Below the pieces are notes generated by a model. The model searched no databases, was not told the DNA's origin, and saw only the letters and a program-made list of their open reading frames with translations. A stretch of DNA of 10,174 nt from contig JAUWPC010000106.1 of NCBI GenBank assembly GCA_030611815.1, positions 1 through 10,174 of the forward strand, written 5' to 3'. Made by a program: the position numbers and the translations under genes. Origin of the DNA: Desulfobacteraceae bacterium (GTDB lineage Bacteria > Desulfobacterota > DSM-4660 > Desulfatiglandales > Desulfatiglandaceae). Numbering within the stretch: the first letter of the stretch is position 1; each line of letters starts with the position of its first letter. Below are positions 1 to 6,640 of the stretch, piece after piece.

Positions 1-1
1 G

Positions 2-79
2 AATCCGCCCGAGAATCTGACTCCAGGCCCGTTGTACCATCCCATGGAATGGCACGTTCCCTCTTCTCCCACGCGATGA
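2..79 (+). CDS. 3' end of an unidentified upstream gene (partial)
   Basis: A reading frame enters from the left edge and closes at a TGA at 77-79. The visible tail has 25 residues, is rich in proline and ends in PSSPTR, and I do not recognise it. Two things suggest it is a real gene end. Its TGA overlaps an in-frame ATG of mnhE at 76-78 as ATGA, the same kind of junction used at mnhC/mnhD further on. Its codons also look more gene-like than those of the parallel open frame 1. With only 26 codons visible the product cannot be assigned, and the frame could be open by chance. Confidence 0.4.
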   Translation, partial: NPPENLTPGPLYHPMEWHVPSSPTR

Positions 80-546
80 CTTTTTTTATCCTGTTTTGCC
101 TGTGGGTCATTCTTTCAGGTAAGTTTGATCTCTTTCACCTCAGCCTGGGTGTCATATCATGCATTATGGTCACACTCTTTTCGAAAGATCTCCTCTTCCC
201 TGAGCCAAGGACAGCAGGATCTTTCGGTACCTGGATACGCTTCATCAGGTACATACCCTGGTTGCTTTATCAGATCTTCGTGGCAAACCTGCGCGTCCTC
301 TACCTGGTCTTTCATCCTAAGATGATGGATCTTATTGATCCTCAGATTTTCAGGTTCCAGAGCAGATTGAAGGGGGATCTGTCGCTGGTTACCTTTGCAA
401 ACTCCATAACTCTCACACCGGGTACCATAACAGTATATGTCTCCATCAACGGGATCTTTACTGTCCATGCGCTTGATAAAAAATCAAGGGAAGGCCTGCC
501 CGGCGAGATGGAAAGAAGAATTGCCAAGGCATTCGGTGAGGAATAA
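76..546 (+). CDS. mnhE: Na+/H+ antiporter subunit E (MnhE/MrpE)
   Basis: Small membrane subunit of Mrp-type multisubunit cation/proton antiporters, equivalent to MbhA of the Pyrococcus hydrogenase. It is needed for assembly of the complex, but its exact role in transport is not settled. The N-terminus is hydrophobic and carries the family-like LWVILSGKFDLFHLSLG, followed by further membrane segments. The C-terminal half contains the conserved stretch SITLTPGTITVYV. From ATG 76 the product is 156 aa, normal for MrpE. I prefer ATG 76 because it forms an ATGA overlap with the upstream frame. ATG 49 is in frame and would add nine residues, and the frame is open to the window edge, so the start is not certain. 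Neither start has a clear Shine-Dalgarno sequence. It is the first gene of the visible antiporter operon. Confidence 0.9.
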   Translation: MTFFILFCLWVILSGKFDLFHLSLGVISCIMVTLFSKDLLFPEPRTAGSFGTWIRFIRYIPWLLYQIFVANLRVLYLVFHPKMMDLIDPQIFRFQSRLKGDLSLVTFANSITLTPGTITVYVSINGIFTVHALDKKSREGLPGEMERRIAKAFGEE

Positions 547-821
547 TGGACACTTTTTTCTTGTGCTGCGGTCTCTATTTGAGTTTCTTGATGGTTCTTT
601 CGCTTTACCGCGCCATTTTCGGCCCCACGGTACTGGACCGTCTGATCGGCGTTAATGCCATTGGCAGCAAAACCGCAGTGCTGCTGATCCTGATCGGGTT
701 CCTCTATCATCGTGTGGATATGTTTGTGGATATTGCATTGGCTTACGCCATGCTGAATTTTATCGCCATTTTGGCGGCCTCAAGGTACTTTCAAAAACGA
801 AAGGGCCTCTTCGGGGAATAA
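546..821 (+). CDS. mnhF: Na+/H+ antiporter subunit F (MnhF/MrpF)
   Basis: A 91-residue subunit with three predicted membrane helices, equivalent to MbhB. The family signature is clear: RAIFGPTVLDRLIGVNAIGSK after the first helix, then the acidic patch in VDMFVDIALAYAMLNF. Length matches the usual 85-95 aa. The ATG at 546 overlaps the TAA of mnhE (TAATG), and GTGAGGA at 537-543, inside mnhE, can act as the ribosome binding site, so translation is probably coupled. It works only as part of the Mrp membrane complex. Unlike the E/F junction, it is separated from mnhG by 145 bases holding a large palindrome. Confidence 0.93.
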   Translation: MDTFFLCCGLYLSFLMVLSLYRAIFGPTVLDRLIGVNAIGSKTAVLLILIGFLYHRVDMFVDIALAYAMLNFIAILAASRYFQKRKGLFGE

Positions 822-839
822 TAGTCATATGTAGCGTTT

Positions 840-945
840 CAGATAATGATTTTGGCAAGGCCAGAGGGAAAAATCCGAGTAAGTCGTACATTTCAGTACG
901 TCGTCGAGGATTCTGACCGATAACGCAGTCCAAAATCTTTATCTG
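840..945. repeat. 106-base imperfect palindrome between mnhF and mnhG
   Basis: The outer arms, 840-855 and 930-945, are complementary over 16 bases with one mismatch (CAGATAATGATTTTGG against CCAAAATCTTTATCTG). The innermost stem CGTAC/GTACG (885-889 and 896-900) has exactly the same centre at 892.5. AATCC and GGATT blocks pair between the two, with some bulges. This looks like a mobile or repetitive intergenic element, or a folded mRNA element, rather than a simple terminator, since no T-run follows it. It fills nearly all of the mnhF-mnhG gap. Confidence 0.75.
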
Positions 946-966
946 GAAGGCTATAGGAGTATGCAA

Positions 967-1284
967 ATGGATTTGATTGTCGTTTTCCTTATCATATGCG
1001 GTCTGATCTTTTTCACCGGCGGTGCAGTAGGAATACTCCGATTTCCCGATTTCTATTCACGTCTTCATCCGGCCGGCAAACTGGATACAGGGGGGGGCCT
1101 CCTCATTCTGGTAGCCCTGGCGCTCTTTAATCTCCATCATTTTTCTCTGAGTACGCTCCTGACAGGTTTCAAGATCATACTGATCGTGGTGTTCGTTTTT
1201 CTATCGAGCCCCACAGCCATACACGGAATTGTGGATGCCGGGGTACGCGCCGGGCTCGGTCCCTGGACCAAGAAAAAAGATTGA
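967..1284 (+). CDS. mnhG: Na+/H+ antiporter subunit G (MnhG/MrpG)
   Basis: Three-helix subunit of the Mrp complex, equivalent to MbhC. It carries the strongly conserved family block GILRFPDFYSRLHPAGKLDT followed by a glycine-rich second helix, and ends in a short lysine-rich tail. I chose ATG 967 (105 aa) over the in-frame ATG 961. The AGGAG at 955-959 is seven bases from 967 but touches 961, and the chosen start gives the usual MDLIVVFLI-type hydrophobic N-terminus. The stop codon lies inside the first unit of a heptamer array. Its spacing from mnhF is wider than for the other operon members because of the intervening palindrome. Confidence 0.93.
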   Translation: MDLIVVFLIICGLIFFTGGAVGILRFPDFYSRLHPAGKLDTGGGLLILVALALFNLHHFSLSTLLTGFKIILIVVFVFLSSPTAIHGIVDAGVRAGLGPWTKKKD

Positions 1285-1305
1285 CGATTGACGATTGACG
1301 ATTGA
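1279..1305. repeat. heptamer tandem array, unit GATTGAC
   Basis: Three exact GATTGAC units followed by GATTGA. The first unit contains the TGA stop codon of mnhG, so a change in unit number would not alter the protein. No gene or obvious hairpin is formed. Confidence 0.9.
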
Positions 1306-1363
1306 AAAAGCGAAAGTCCCTGAGTGAAAACCCTATGAAGGCAATATTTTGATTCAAACACTA

Positions 1364-1394
1364 AATATTCAATATTCAATATTCAATATTCAAT
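1364..1394. repeat. heptamer tandem array, unit AATATTC
   Basis: Four exact AATATTC units plus AAT, placed just before the ribosome binding site (GGGGGT, 1400-1405) of the next gene. The unit length equals that of the array at 1279 but the sequence differs. A change in unit number would alter the AT-rich spacing upstream of the start codon. Confidence 0.9.
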
Positions 1395-1410
1395 CCCAAG
1401 GGGGTCACCT

Positions 1411-1656
1411 ATGATCTGGCAATTGGATCTTGCGATCCTGACCCTGGTGGTCGTGGCCGCTATTGGAGCCATCACCATAAAGGATCTTCTTGGATCCGCG
1501 ATACTGTTCGGCGCCTATAGCTTTATGATGTGCCTCCTCTGGTCCATTATGGGGGCAGTGGATGTAGCCTTTACAGAGGCATCCGTGGGGGCCGGGGTCA
1601 GCACTATCTTTTTCGTAGCAGCGGTTTTTCGCACTACAAGGAGGACAAAGGATTGA
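1411..1656 (+). CDS. MbhD-like subunit (DUF4040), MrpA C-terminal module
   Basis: An 81-residue membrane protein with about three helices. It corresponds to the MbhD/DUF4040 family, which in Bacillus-type antiporters is part of the C-terminal extension of MrpA and in Mbh-type complexes is a separate subunit. Family features are the NuoJ-like pattern KDLLGSAILFGAYSFMMCLLW, the acidic pair in VDVAFTEASVGAGVST, and the short basic tail. The ribosome binding site is the G-run at 1400-1405 before ATG 1411. Its TGA (1654-1656) overlaps the TTG start of the next gene, and AAGGAGG at 1638-1644, near the end of this gene, serves that start. The glutamate in FTEASVGAG is the residue proposed for proton or ion passage in related subunits; that role is taken from family knowledge. 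Confidence 0.85.
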   Translation: MIWQLDLAILTLVVVAAIGAITIKDLLGSAILFGAYSFMMCLLWSIMGAVDVAFTEASVGAGVSTIFFVAAVFRTTRRTKD

Positions 1657-2483
1657 GAATTTTTGGCATAATCGTAGTGATTTTGACCGGCGCCCTGCTT
1701 ATTTATGCCATGGGCGACTTTCCTTCCTGGGCAGATCCCGCATCCCCTGCCCACAATCATGTCTCTCCCCGATACATAGAAAAGAGTCTGGAACAAACCT
1801 CAGTGCCCAATCTTGTAACCGCCGTGTTAGCAGACTACAGGGGTTATGACACCATGTTTGAAACTGCCGTTATCTTCGCGGCAGGTGTTGTTTGCTTCTT
1901 TCTCTTGCGAATTCCGAGAAAAGATGAGCCAACGGTTCGACGTTATCGTCATACGCTCACAGGAATAACAATTAGTGTCAAGGAGACCCGGGAAATTCCA
2001 CCAGTTTTAGAGGAGTTTGAGAGGATTGACACCCTGTGGACCCCTCCCGACTTAATTATCAAAACCTGTTGCCGGATTCTTGTGCCCTTTCTACAGCTTT
2101 TTGGCCTCTATGTGATAGCCCACGGTCACCACAGCCCGGGCGGAGGATTCCAGGGCGGGGTCATCCTTGGTGCAAGTATGATCCTGTTAGCGATTTCCCA
2201 TGATTTGAGAACGGCTATTGGACGAATGAGCGAAAGAGTACACGCCATCCTCTGCTCTGTTGGGGTTTTTATTTTTGCGGGTACTGGGGCGTTGTGTCTG
2301 GTCTTAGGGCTTAACTTTCTGGATTACGGGGCCCTTGCGCGGATCCTTCACGTTGACCCCGTTACTGCGAGATCACATGGGATACTTATTGTGGAGATCG
2401 GGGTAGGGCTTGCTGTCATGACTGCCATGATATGGATCTATAACAACATCTCCTCTAAGGGGAAGTATGATGAAGGCTTGTGA
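1653..2483 (+). CDS. mnhB: MbhE-MnhB fusion, Na+/H+ antiporter subunit B
   Basis: A 276-residue protein joining two modules. Residues 1-90 are MbhE-like: an N-terminal helix, then GDFPSWADPASPAHNHVSPR and the block VPNLVTAVLADYRGYDT leading into a second helix. Residues from about 130 are MnhB (MbhF): a helix pair around the signature GHHSPGGGFQGG (158-169), then LDYGALARIL and VEIGVGLAVM near the end. The start is TTG 1653, overlapping the previous stop and preceded at eight bases by AAGGAGG (1638-1644). The frame is open further upstream to an ATG at 1530, but that part lies over the coding sequence of the MbhD-like gene and reads as non-membrane sequence. Together with the preceding gene it replaces the C-terminal part of MrpA. 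Confidence 0.9.
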   Translation: MRIFGIIVVILTGALLIYAMGDFPSWADPASPAHNHVSPRYIEKSLEQTSVPNLVTAVLADYRGYDTMFETAVIFAAGVVCFFLLRIPRKDEPTVRRYRHTLTGITISVKETREIPPVLEEFERIDTLWTPPDLIIKTCCRILVPFLQLFGLYVIAHGHHSPGGGFQGGVILGASMILLAISHDLRTAIGRMSERVHAILCSVGVFIFAGTGALCLVLGLNFLDYGALARILHVDPVTARSHGILIVEIGVGLAVMTAMIWIYNNISSKGKYDEGL

Positions 2484-2496
2484 GCGGAGCTGACTT

Positions 2497-2907
2497 ATGC
2501 CTGACCTCATTTCATCTATTGTAGATTACTATAACTACTTGATCTATATCACACTCATGATGATCGGTCTCTACGCCATGATTGCAAAGAAAAATCTGGT
2601 GAAGAAGATCGTAGGGATGAATATATTTCAAACCGCCATCATCCTTTTTTACGTCTCCATAGGCGCCAAAAAGGGTGCAACAATTCCGATCATCCAACAC
2701 GGGCATGGCGAGGGGGCAGATGAAATAACCTCCTCTGTAATAAAGGCCGCGGAATACATCAATCCGCTCCCCCACGTGCTGATGCTGACCGCTATTGTGG
2801 TGGCTGTTGCTACCCTCGGAGTCGCCTTGGCCTTGGCCATAAAGGTATATAACCGGTATGAAACCCTTGAAGAAGATGAAATTCTCGCACAGATAAGAGA
2901 GAAATGA
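2497..2907 (+). CDS. mnhC: Na+/H+ antiporter subunit C (MnhC/MrpC), NuoK-like
   Basis: A 136-residue, three-helix subunit homologous to NuoK of complex I and to MbhG. It shows the family blocks GLYAMIAKKNLVKKIVGMNI in the first third and INPLPHVLMLTAIVVAVATL in the third helix, with a charged C-terminus (ETLEEDEI) facing the cytoplasm in homologues. A histidine-rich loop (HGHGEG) sits between helices two and three. The start ATG 2497 has CGGAG (2485-2489) seven bases upstream, 13 bases after the mnhB stop. Its TGA overlaps the next start as ATGA (2904-2907), so mnhC and mnhD are translationally coupled. Confidence 0.95.
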   Translation: MPDLISSIVDYYNYLIYITLMMIGLYAMIAKKNLVKKIVGMNIFQTAIILFYVSIGAKKGATIPIIQHGHGEGADEITSSVIKAAEYINPLPHVLMLTAIVVAVATLGVALALAIKVYNRYETLEEDEILAQIREK

Positions 2908-4397
2908 GCCAGCATTATCCCGTCCTCCTCGTAACCGTTCCACTACTATCGGCCCTACTCATCAGTATCGTAGGATGGCTGAATAAGCGGTTCTGTTTTC
3001 CCATCGCTGTTGCGGCCCTGAGTGTGGCCGCATATTCCTCGGTAGGTCTTCTGTTTAGGGTTCTGGATGAAAAAGTGATCCTTTACCATCTTGGGGGCTG
3101 GGCTCCACCGTGGGGAATCGCTTACAGTGTGGATCATCTGAGTGCGCTGGTTTTGGTGGTGGTCTCAGTGGTAGCCCTTCTCAACCTTATTGCCACGCAA
3201 AAGAGCATAGAGCAGGAATTTTCAGAAAAGATTGGCGCCTTTTACACCCTCTATGTCCTGTTAGTTACCGGGCTTCTTGGTATTGTAGTTACAGGGGATG
3301 TGTTTAACCTGTATGTATTGTTAGAAATAACCGCCCTTACCAGCTATGGCCTGATCGCTATGGGTGAGGATCGTGCTCCTTTAGCGAGCCTGAATTACGT
3401 TTATATGGGCACCATTGGCGCCTGTTTATATCTATTGGGGATAGGGTACCTATATATTAGCACCGGTTCCCTGAACATGGCCAATATCTCTTCTATCCTG
3501 CCCGGGCTTTATGATTCCAAGGTGGTTCTTGCTGCTTTTATTATCTGCATGGTTGGGGTCTGTCTCAAGATGGCCTTCTTTCCGTTACACGCCTGGTTGC
3601 CCAATGCCTATACATATGCCCCGTCCGCTGTCAGCAGCCTGGTTGCCCCTTTGATGACCAAGGTAATGATCTATGTGATGATCCGTCTAATGCTTACGGT
3701 TTTTACCCCGGAATTCATCTTCTCCAAGCTGGCTCTGAGCAATACCGTTGTCTGGCTTGCAGTAATCGCTATTTTTATGGGTGCAGTCCTGGCATTAGGG
3801 GCACGGGATATGAAAAAGATGCTCTGCTACGTGATCATTGCGGAAGTGGGTTATATGGTGGGTGGCGCGTGGCTCGGAAACCGGGCAGGGATGACAGGGG
3901 CAATTCTTCATATTGCGAACGATGCTCTCATGACTCTTTGTGTCTTTTTGGCAGTTGGCAACATTGTGTATAAGGTAAGAGGGTATGCCTTTGAGGACCT
4001 CAAGGGGATGTTCCGGAAAATGCCCTACACCATGACAGGGCTTGTGGCAGGGGCCCTTTCCATGATCGGTGTTCCTCCCACATGCGGTTTTTTCAGTAAA
4101 TGGTATCTGATTTCAGGCGGCATCCAGGCAGGCCAGTATGGGTTTGTGGCGGCTTTGGTGTTTAGCAGTCTCATAAATGCAGTTCTTTTTTTCCGTATTA
4201 TTGAAATAGGTTATTATGAGCCCTTTAGAGCAGATCACGGGCACGAATCTTCCCCGGTACGTATGGCAGAGGCGCCACTGACCATGGTGGTTCCTCTTCT
4301 GATTGTTGCGGGAGGACTGGTGGTGATGGGGGTTTACACCGGCGATATTGTAACCCATATTATAGAGCCTATCATTCCTCCGGCTATGGGGAATTAG
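2904..4397 (+). CDS. mnhD: Na+/H+ antiporter subunit D, first copy (MnhD/MrpD)
   Basis: A 497-residue NuoL/M/N-family channel subunit with about 14 membrane helices, the MbhH equivalent. Charged residues expected along the proton path are visible: E141 in YVLLEI (helix 5), K222 in LKMAFFPLHAWLP (helix 7), K253 in TKVMIY (helix 8), H336 in ILHIAND, and K399 in GFFSKWY (helix 12). The histidine and lysine usually seen in the next turns of helix 10 (HAxxK in the second copy) are replaced by D340 and T344. The start overlaps mnhC as ATGA. It is the last gene of the compact part of the operon; 566 bases of non-coding, repeat-bearing DNA follow. Assignment to the family is certain; the transported ion cannot be read from the sequence. 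Confidence 0.95.
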   Translation: MSQHYPVLLVTVPLLSALLISIVGWLNKRFCFPIAVAALSVAAYSSVGLLFRVLDEKVILYHLGGWAPPWGIAYSVDHLSALVLVVVSVVALLNLIATQKSIEQEFSEKIGAFYTLYVLLVTGLLGIVVTGDVFNLYVLLEITALTSYGLIAMGEDRAPLASLNYVYMGTIGACLYLLGIGYLYISTGSLNMANISSILPGLYDSKVVLAAFIICMVGVCLKMAFFPLHAWLPNAYTYAPSAVSSLVAPLMTKVMIYVMIRLMLTVFTPEFIFSKLALSNTVVWLAVIAIFMGAVLALGARDMKKMLCYVIIAEVGYMVGGAWLGNRAGMTGAILHIANDALMTLCVFLAVGNIVYKVRGYAFEDLKGMFRKMPYTMTGLVAGALSMIGVPPTCGFFSKWYLISGGIQAGQYGFVAALVFSSLINAVLFFRIIEIGYYEPFRADHGHESSPVRMAEAPLTMVVPLLIVAGGLVVMGVYTGDIVTHIIEPIIPPAMGN

Positions 4398-4483
4398 AGC
4401 CGTATCCTAAAAGTTCTTTCTGCAAAATTAGCAATTAAAATTGCCTGTGTAATAGTAATCGAATAACGATCAAGGAGTGACGA

Positions 4484-4564
4484 GTGACGAAGGAAAACAA
4501 AGAATTTAACCTTGAGGATCGTCTCAAGTTTTGTGGCAAGTGTGAAGACCGCGAAACAAAATAA
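4484..4564 (+). pseudogene. possible remnant of a small four-helix-bundle (23S IVP-like) gene
   Basis: A GTG start with AAGGAG (4472-4477) six bases upstream opens a 26-codon frame whose product contains EFNLEDRLKFCGKCEDRETK. The beginning resembles the N-terminus of the small four-helix-bundle proteins found as strays in many genomes (FDLEDRL type). Shortly after, the +1 frame reads FVASVKTAKQ, which fits the same family better, suggesting a frameshift and loss of the rest. The resemblance is from memory and short. It may instead be a genuine microprotein with a CxxC pair, or chance. Confidence 0.3.
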
Positions 4565-4882
4565 AAGTAAAAATTCGTAATTCGGGACTCGGCGGTGACC
4601 TCGATTGTTGAAGAAAGATGTTAGTAGGCTGCAGTTAATCCATATTGTCGGCACATTATCTAAGTAATTGTTAGATATTATCAATATATTAGCATGTATT
4701 TAAGGATATAAGCGGATTATATATGGCGAATATTCGGTCAACATGTTTTGCGAAAATAATCTGAGTGGTAAAATCCCTGTTTGGTTCTCTCCGAGCCGTA
4801 GGCTTTACGAGCCGGAGGCCAGTTTGTCTGGGTTAGAACATTTATCACCTATCATTTGACATTTATCATTGGCTTTGGCTCA

Positions 4883-4914
4883 CCCCGGTTAAATGGACAG
4901 CCTGTCTAACGGGG
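4883..4914. repeat. bulged hairpin upstream of second mnhD
   Basis: CCCCGGTTA (4883-4891) pairs with TAACGGGG (4907-4914) with one bulged G, and GACA/TGTC (4896-4899 and 4903-4906) continues the stem around the loop GCC after a four-base bulge. No T-run follows, so it is not a typical intrinsic terminator. Confidence 0.5.
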
Positions 4915-4917
4915 TAA

Positions 4918-4957
4918 ACTTTAGGCATCCCGCCTGAGGCGGGACTCACTTTAGGCA
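4918..4957. repeat. hairpin flanked by 10-base direct repeats before the second mnhD start
   Basis: A perfect 7-bp stem TCCCGCC-TGA-GGCGGGA (4928-4944) is flanked by the direct repeat ACTTTAGGCA at 4918-4927 and 4948-4957. The right copy ends six bases before the TTG start at 4964. The structure could be a small inserted repeat with target duplication, or an element affecting translation of the gene, which has no clear ribosome binding site. Confidence 0.75.
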
Positions 4958-4963
4958 CTTGCT

Positions 4964-6442
4964 TTGGAAACCATAATCTCCATAAAGCCCCTTATTGCCG
5001 TCTTAGTGTCCATCTGTGTGGTTCCTCTTTTGATACTTAGTAAGAGGTCCAATGTCCGGGAAACCTGGACCTTTGTAGCGGCAGTCGCCAAGTTCCTCCT
5101 CATCATCTCCATGCTCCCTGTAATCCTGAAGGGGAACCAGATTGTTTACACGCTTGCTGAGGTGATTCCGGGGGCTGCCATCAAGTTCAGGGTAGATCCC
5201 CTTGGAATGCTTTTTGCCTTAGTGGCTTCATCTCTCTGGATTCTCACCAGTGCCTATTCCATCGGGTATATGAGGAGGCTTAAGGAACATAGCCAAACCC
5301 GGTATTTCTGCTTCTTTGCCTTGGCCCTTTCAGCCACCATCGGCGTAGCTTTTTCGGCCAATCTCCTGACCCTCTATCTCTTTTACGAGATGTTATCCCT
5401 TGCAACCTACCCTCTGGTGACTCACCACCAGGACAAAGAGGGCCGGGCTTCGGGCCGCAAATACCTGACTTATATCTTAGGCACCTCAATCGGATTGCTC
5501 CTCCCCGCAATGCTCATCTCTTATAATGTGGCCGGCACCCTCGAGTTTGCAAACCAGGGTTTTCTGGCCGGCACCTGTTCCAAGGGGTTGGTGGCTATGC
5601 TTTTGGTATTTTTTATTTTCGGTTTTGCCAAGGCAGCCATCATGCCTTTCCATGGGTGGCTTCCTGCAGCCATGGTGGCCCCCACCCCTGTCAGCGCCCT
5701 GTTGCACGCCGTTGCCGTGGTCAAGGTGGGAGTTTTCAGTATTGTTCGCGTGCTGACCGGGGTATTTGGTATTGAACTCCTGTCCACATTAGACCTTGGT
5801 CTTGTTATCTGCATCGCTGCATCCTTTACCATTATTGTCGCCTCGCTCATTGCCCTTACCCAGGACAATCTCAAGCGCCTTCTGGCATTTTCCACCATTG
5901 GGCAACTCTCCTATATCGTCCTTGGTGTGGGGCTGCTCTCCCCCAAAGGGATGACTGGCGGGATCCTTCATATTGCCATGCATGCCTTTGGGAAGATCAC
6001 CCTGTTTTTCTGCGCAGGGGCTATTTTTGTGGCCACGGGCAAACGGAACATCAGCGAGATGGTTGGAATCGGGAAAAGGATGCCACTGACCATGGCGGCA
6101 TTTTTCATCGCCTCCTTGAGTATCATCGGTCTCCCTCCCACTGGTGGGTTCTGGAGCAAGTGGTACCTTGTGTTAGGATCTTTGGAGGCCCACCAAATAG
6201 CTGTTCTGGTTGTGCTTCTTACAAGCTCTTTGCTCAATGCTGCGTATTTTATGCCTGTGGTCTACAAGGCGTTTTTCTGTACACCAGAGGAGTCCATGTT
6301 TGAAGATAAGATCCAGGAGGCCCCTGCTTTTTGCTTAGTGCCGCTTATGATCACCGCATTTGTTACCGTGATGTTTTTCTTTTATCCCCAACCCTTTTTC
6401 AGATTAGCGACTATGGTGGTCAAGGGCATCATGGGAGGATAG
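4964..6442 (+). CDS. mnhD: Na+/H+ antiporter subunit D-like, second copy
   Basis: A 492-residue NuoL/M/N-family channel subunit with about 14 helices. All expected path residues are present: E142 in FYEML, K223 in FAKAAIMPFHGWLP, H248 and K254 in LLHAVAVVK, H336, H340 and K344 in ILHIAMHAFGK, and K399 in GFWSKWY. It is therefore the most complete of the three copies. The start is TTG 4964: an in-frame TAG at 4952-4954 rules out anything further upstream, and the N-terminus METIISIKPLIAVLVSICV looks like the family's usual beginning. No good Shine-Dalgarno sequence precedes it; a hairpin and direct repeat lie there instead. It opens the second half of the cluster and is followed at 17 bases by a small membrane protein gene. 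Sequence differs widely from the first copy, so the two are old paralogues. Confidence 0.93.
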   Translation: METIISIKPLIAVLVSICVVPLLILSKRSNVRETWTFVAAVAKFLLIISMLPVILKGNQIVYTLAEVIPGAAIKFRVDPLGMLFALVASSLWILTSAYSIGYMRRLKEHSQTRYFCFFALALSATIGVAFSANLLTLYLFYEMLSLATYPLVTHHQDKEGRASGRKYLTYILGTSIGLLLPAMLISYNVAGTLEFANQGFLAGTCSKGLVAMLLVFFIFGFAKAAIMPFHGWLPAAMVAPTPVSALLHAVAVVKVGVFSIVRVLTGVFGIELLSTLDLGLVICIAASFTIIVASLIALTQDNLKRLLAFSTIGQLSYIVLGVGLLSPKGMTGGILHIAMHAFGKITLFFCAGAIFVATGKRNISEMVGIGKRMPLTMAAFFIASLSIIGLPPTGGFWSKWYLVLGSLEAHQIAVLVVLLTSSLLNAAYFMPVVYKAFFCTPEESMFEDKIQEAPAFCLVPLMITAFVTVMFFFYPQPFFRLATMVVKGIMGG

Positions 6443-6459
6443 GGGAAAGGAGCTAAGGT

Positions 6460-6591
6460 ATGAATGAAAGAAGAGAAGAAAAAATGGAGCTGTCCCATGA
6501 GCCTGTTCCAGGGTACAGGACGGCCTTTTTCATCGCAATCACCATTGGTTCGCTCTATCTGGGGCTCATTCTTTACAAAACCCTTGCTTGA
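6460..6591 (+). CDS. 43-residue single-helix membrane protein of the antiporter cluster
   Basis: ATG 6460, with AAGGAG (6447-6452) seven bases upstream, opens a 43-codon frame ending at TGA 6589-6591. The product has a charged N-terminus (MNERREEKMEL), the motif SHEPVPGYR at residues 12-20, and one hydrophobic helix at about 22-40 with tyrosines, ending KTLA. A good ribosome binding site, a clean N-in or N-out single-pass layout and the tight position between two channel genes support it as real. I do not know a named family; I have an impression of similar HEPVPGYR-type small proteins beside antiporter genes in related bacteria. A structural or assembly subunit is the likely role by context. 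Confidence 0.75.
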   Translation: MNERREEKMELSHEPVPGYRTAFFIAITIGSLYLGLILYKTLA

Positions 6592-6640
6592 TTGGGTAAC
6601 AATTATTTAGCGCTCATCCAAGTCAGATGAGGAGACACAT

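Larger units (their letters stand above)
4398..4963. other. 566-base gap inside the antiporter cluster
   Basis: No convincing intact gene is present. It contains, in order: a short inverted repeat GCAATT-AA-AATTGC at 4431-4444; a possible remnant of a small gene at 4484-4564; an AT-rich stretch around 4650-4740; an imperfect hairpin (CTCCG/CGGAG arms) near 4790-4818; a 10-base direct repeat ACATTTATCA at 4838-4847 and 4860-4869; and two hairpins at 4883-4944. A TTGACA at 4856-4861 matches a -35 box, but no acceptable -10 follows at 16-18 bases. Whether a promoter for the second half of the cluster lies here cannot be decided. Confidence 0.6.

Noticed and set aside
1279..1394. CRISPR-like array
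   Set aside because: The units are seven bases, directly adjacent and without spacers, so these are simple tandem repeats.
1530..1652. Upstream extension of the mnhB frame to an ATG at 1530
   Set aside because: The added 41 residues lie over the MbhD-like coding sequence and do not resemble a membrane segment, while TTG 1653 has an excellent ribosome binding site.
2512..2943. 143-codon - strand frame over mnhC
   Set aside because: It lies almost wholly opposite mnhC, which has strong family motifs and a ribosome binding site. The - strand product shows no family features.
4394..4684. 96-codon frame on the - strand in the 566-base gap
   Set aside because: It has no recognisable domain and no convincing ribosome binding site. 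It runs antisense over the possible small-gene remnant, whose + strand reading is more protein-like.
4856..4884. TTGACA as the -35 box of a promoter for the second mnhD
   Set aside because: No acceptable -10 hexamer occurs at 16-18 bases, and the TTGACA is part of a degenerate direct repeat.
4883..4944. Intrinsic terminator before the second mnhD
   Set aside because: Both hairpins lack a following T-run, and the second is only 20 bases from the start codon of the next gene.
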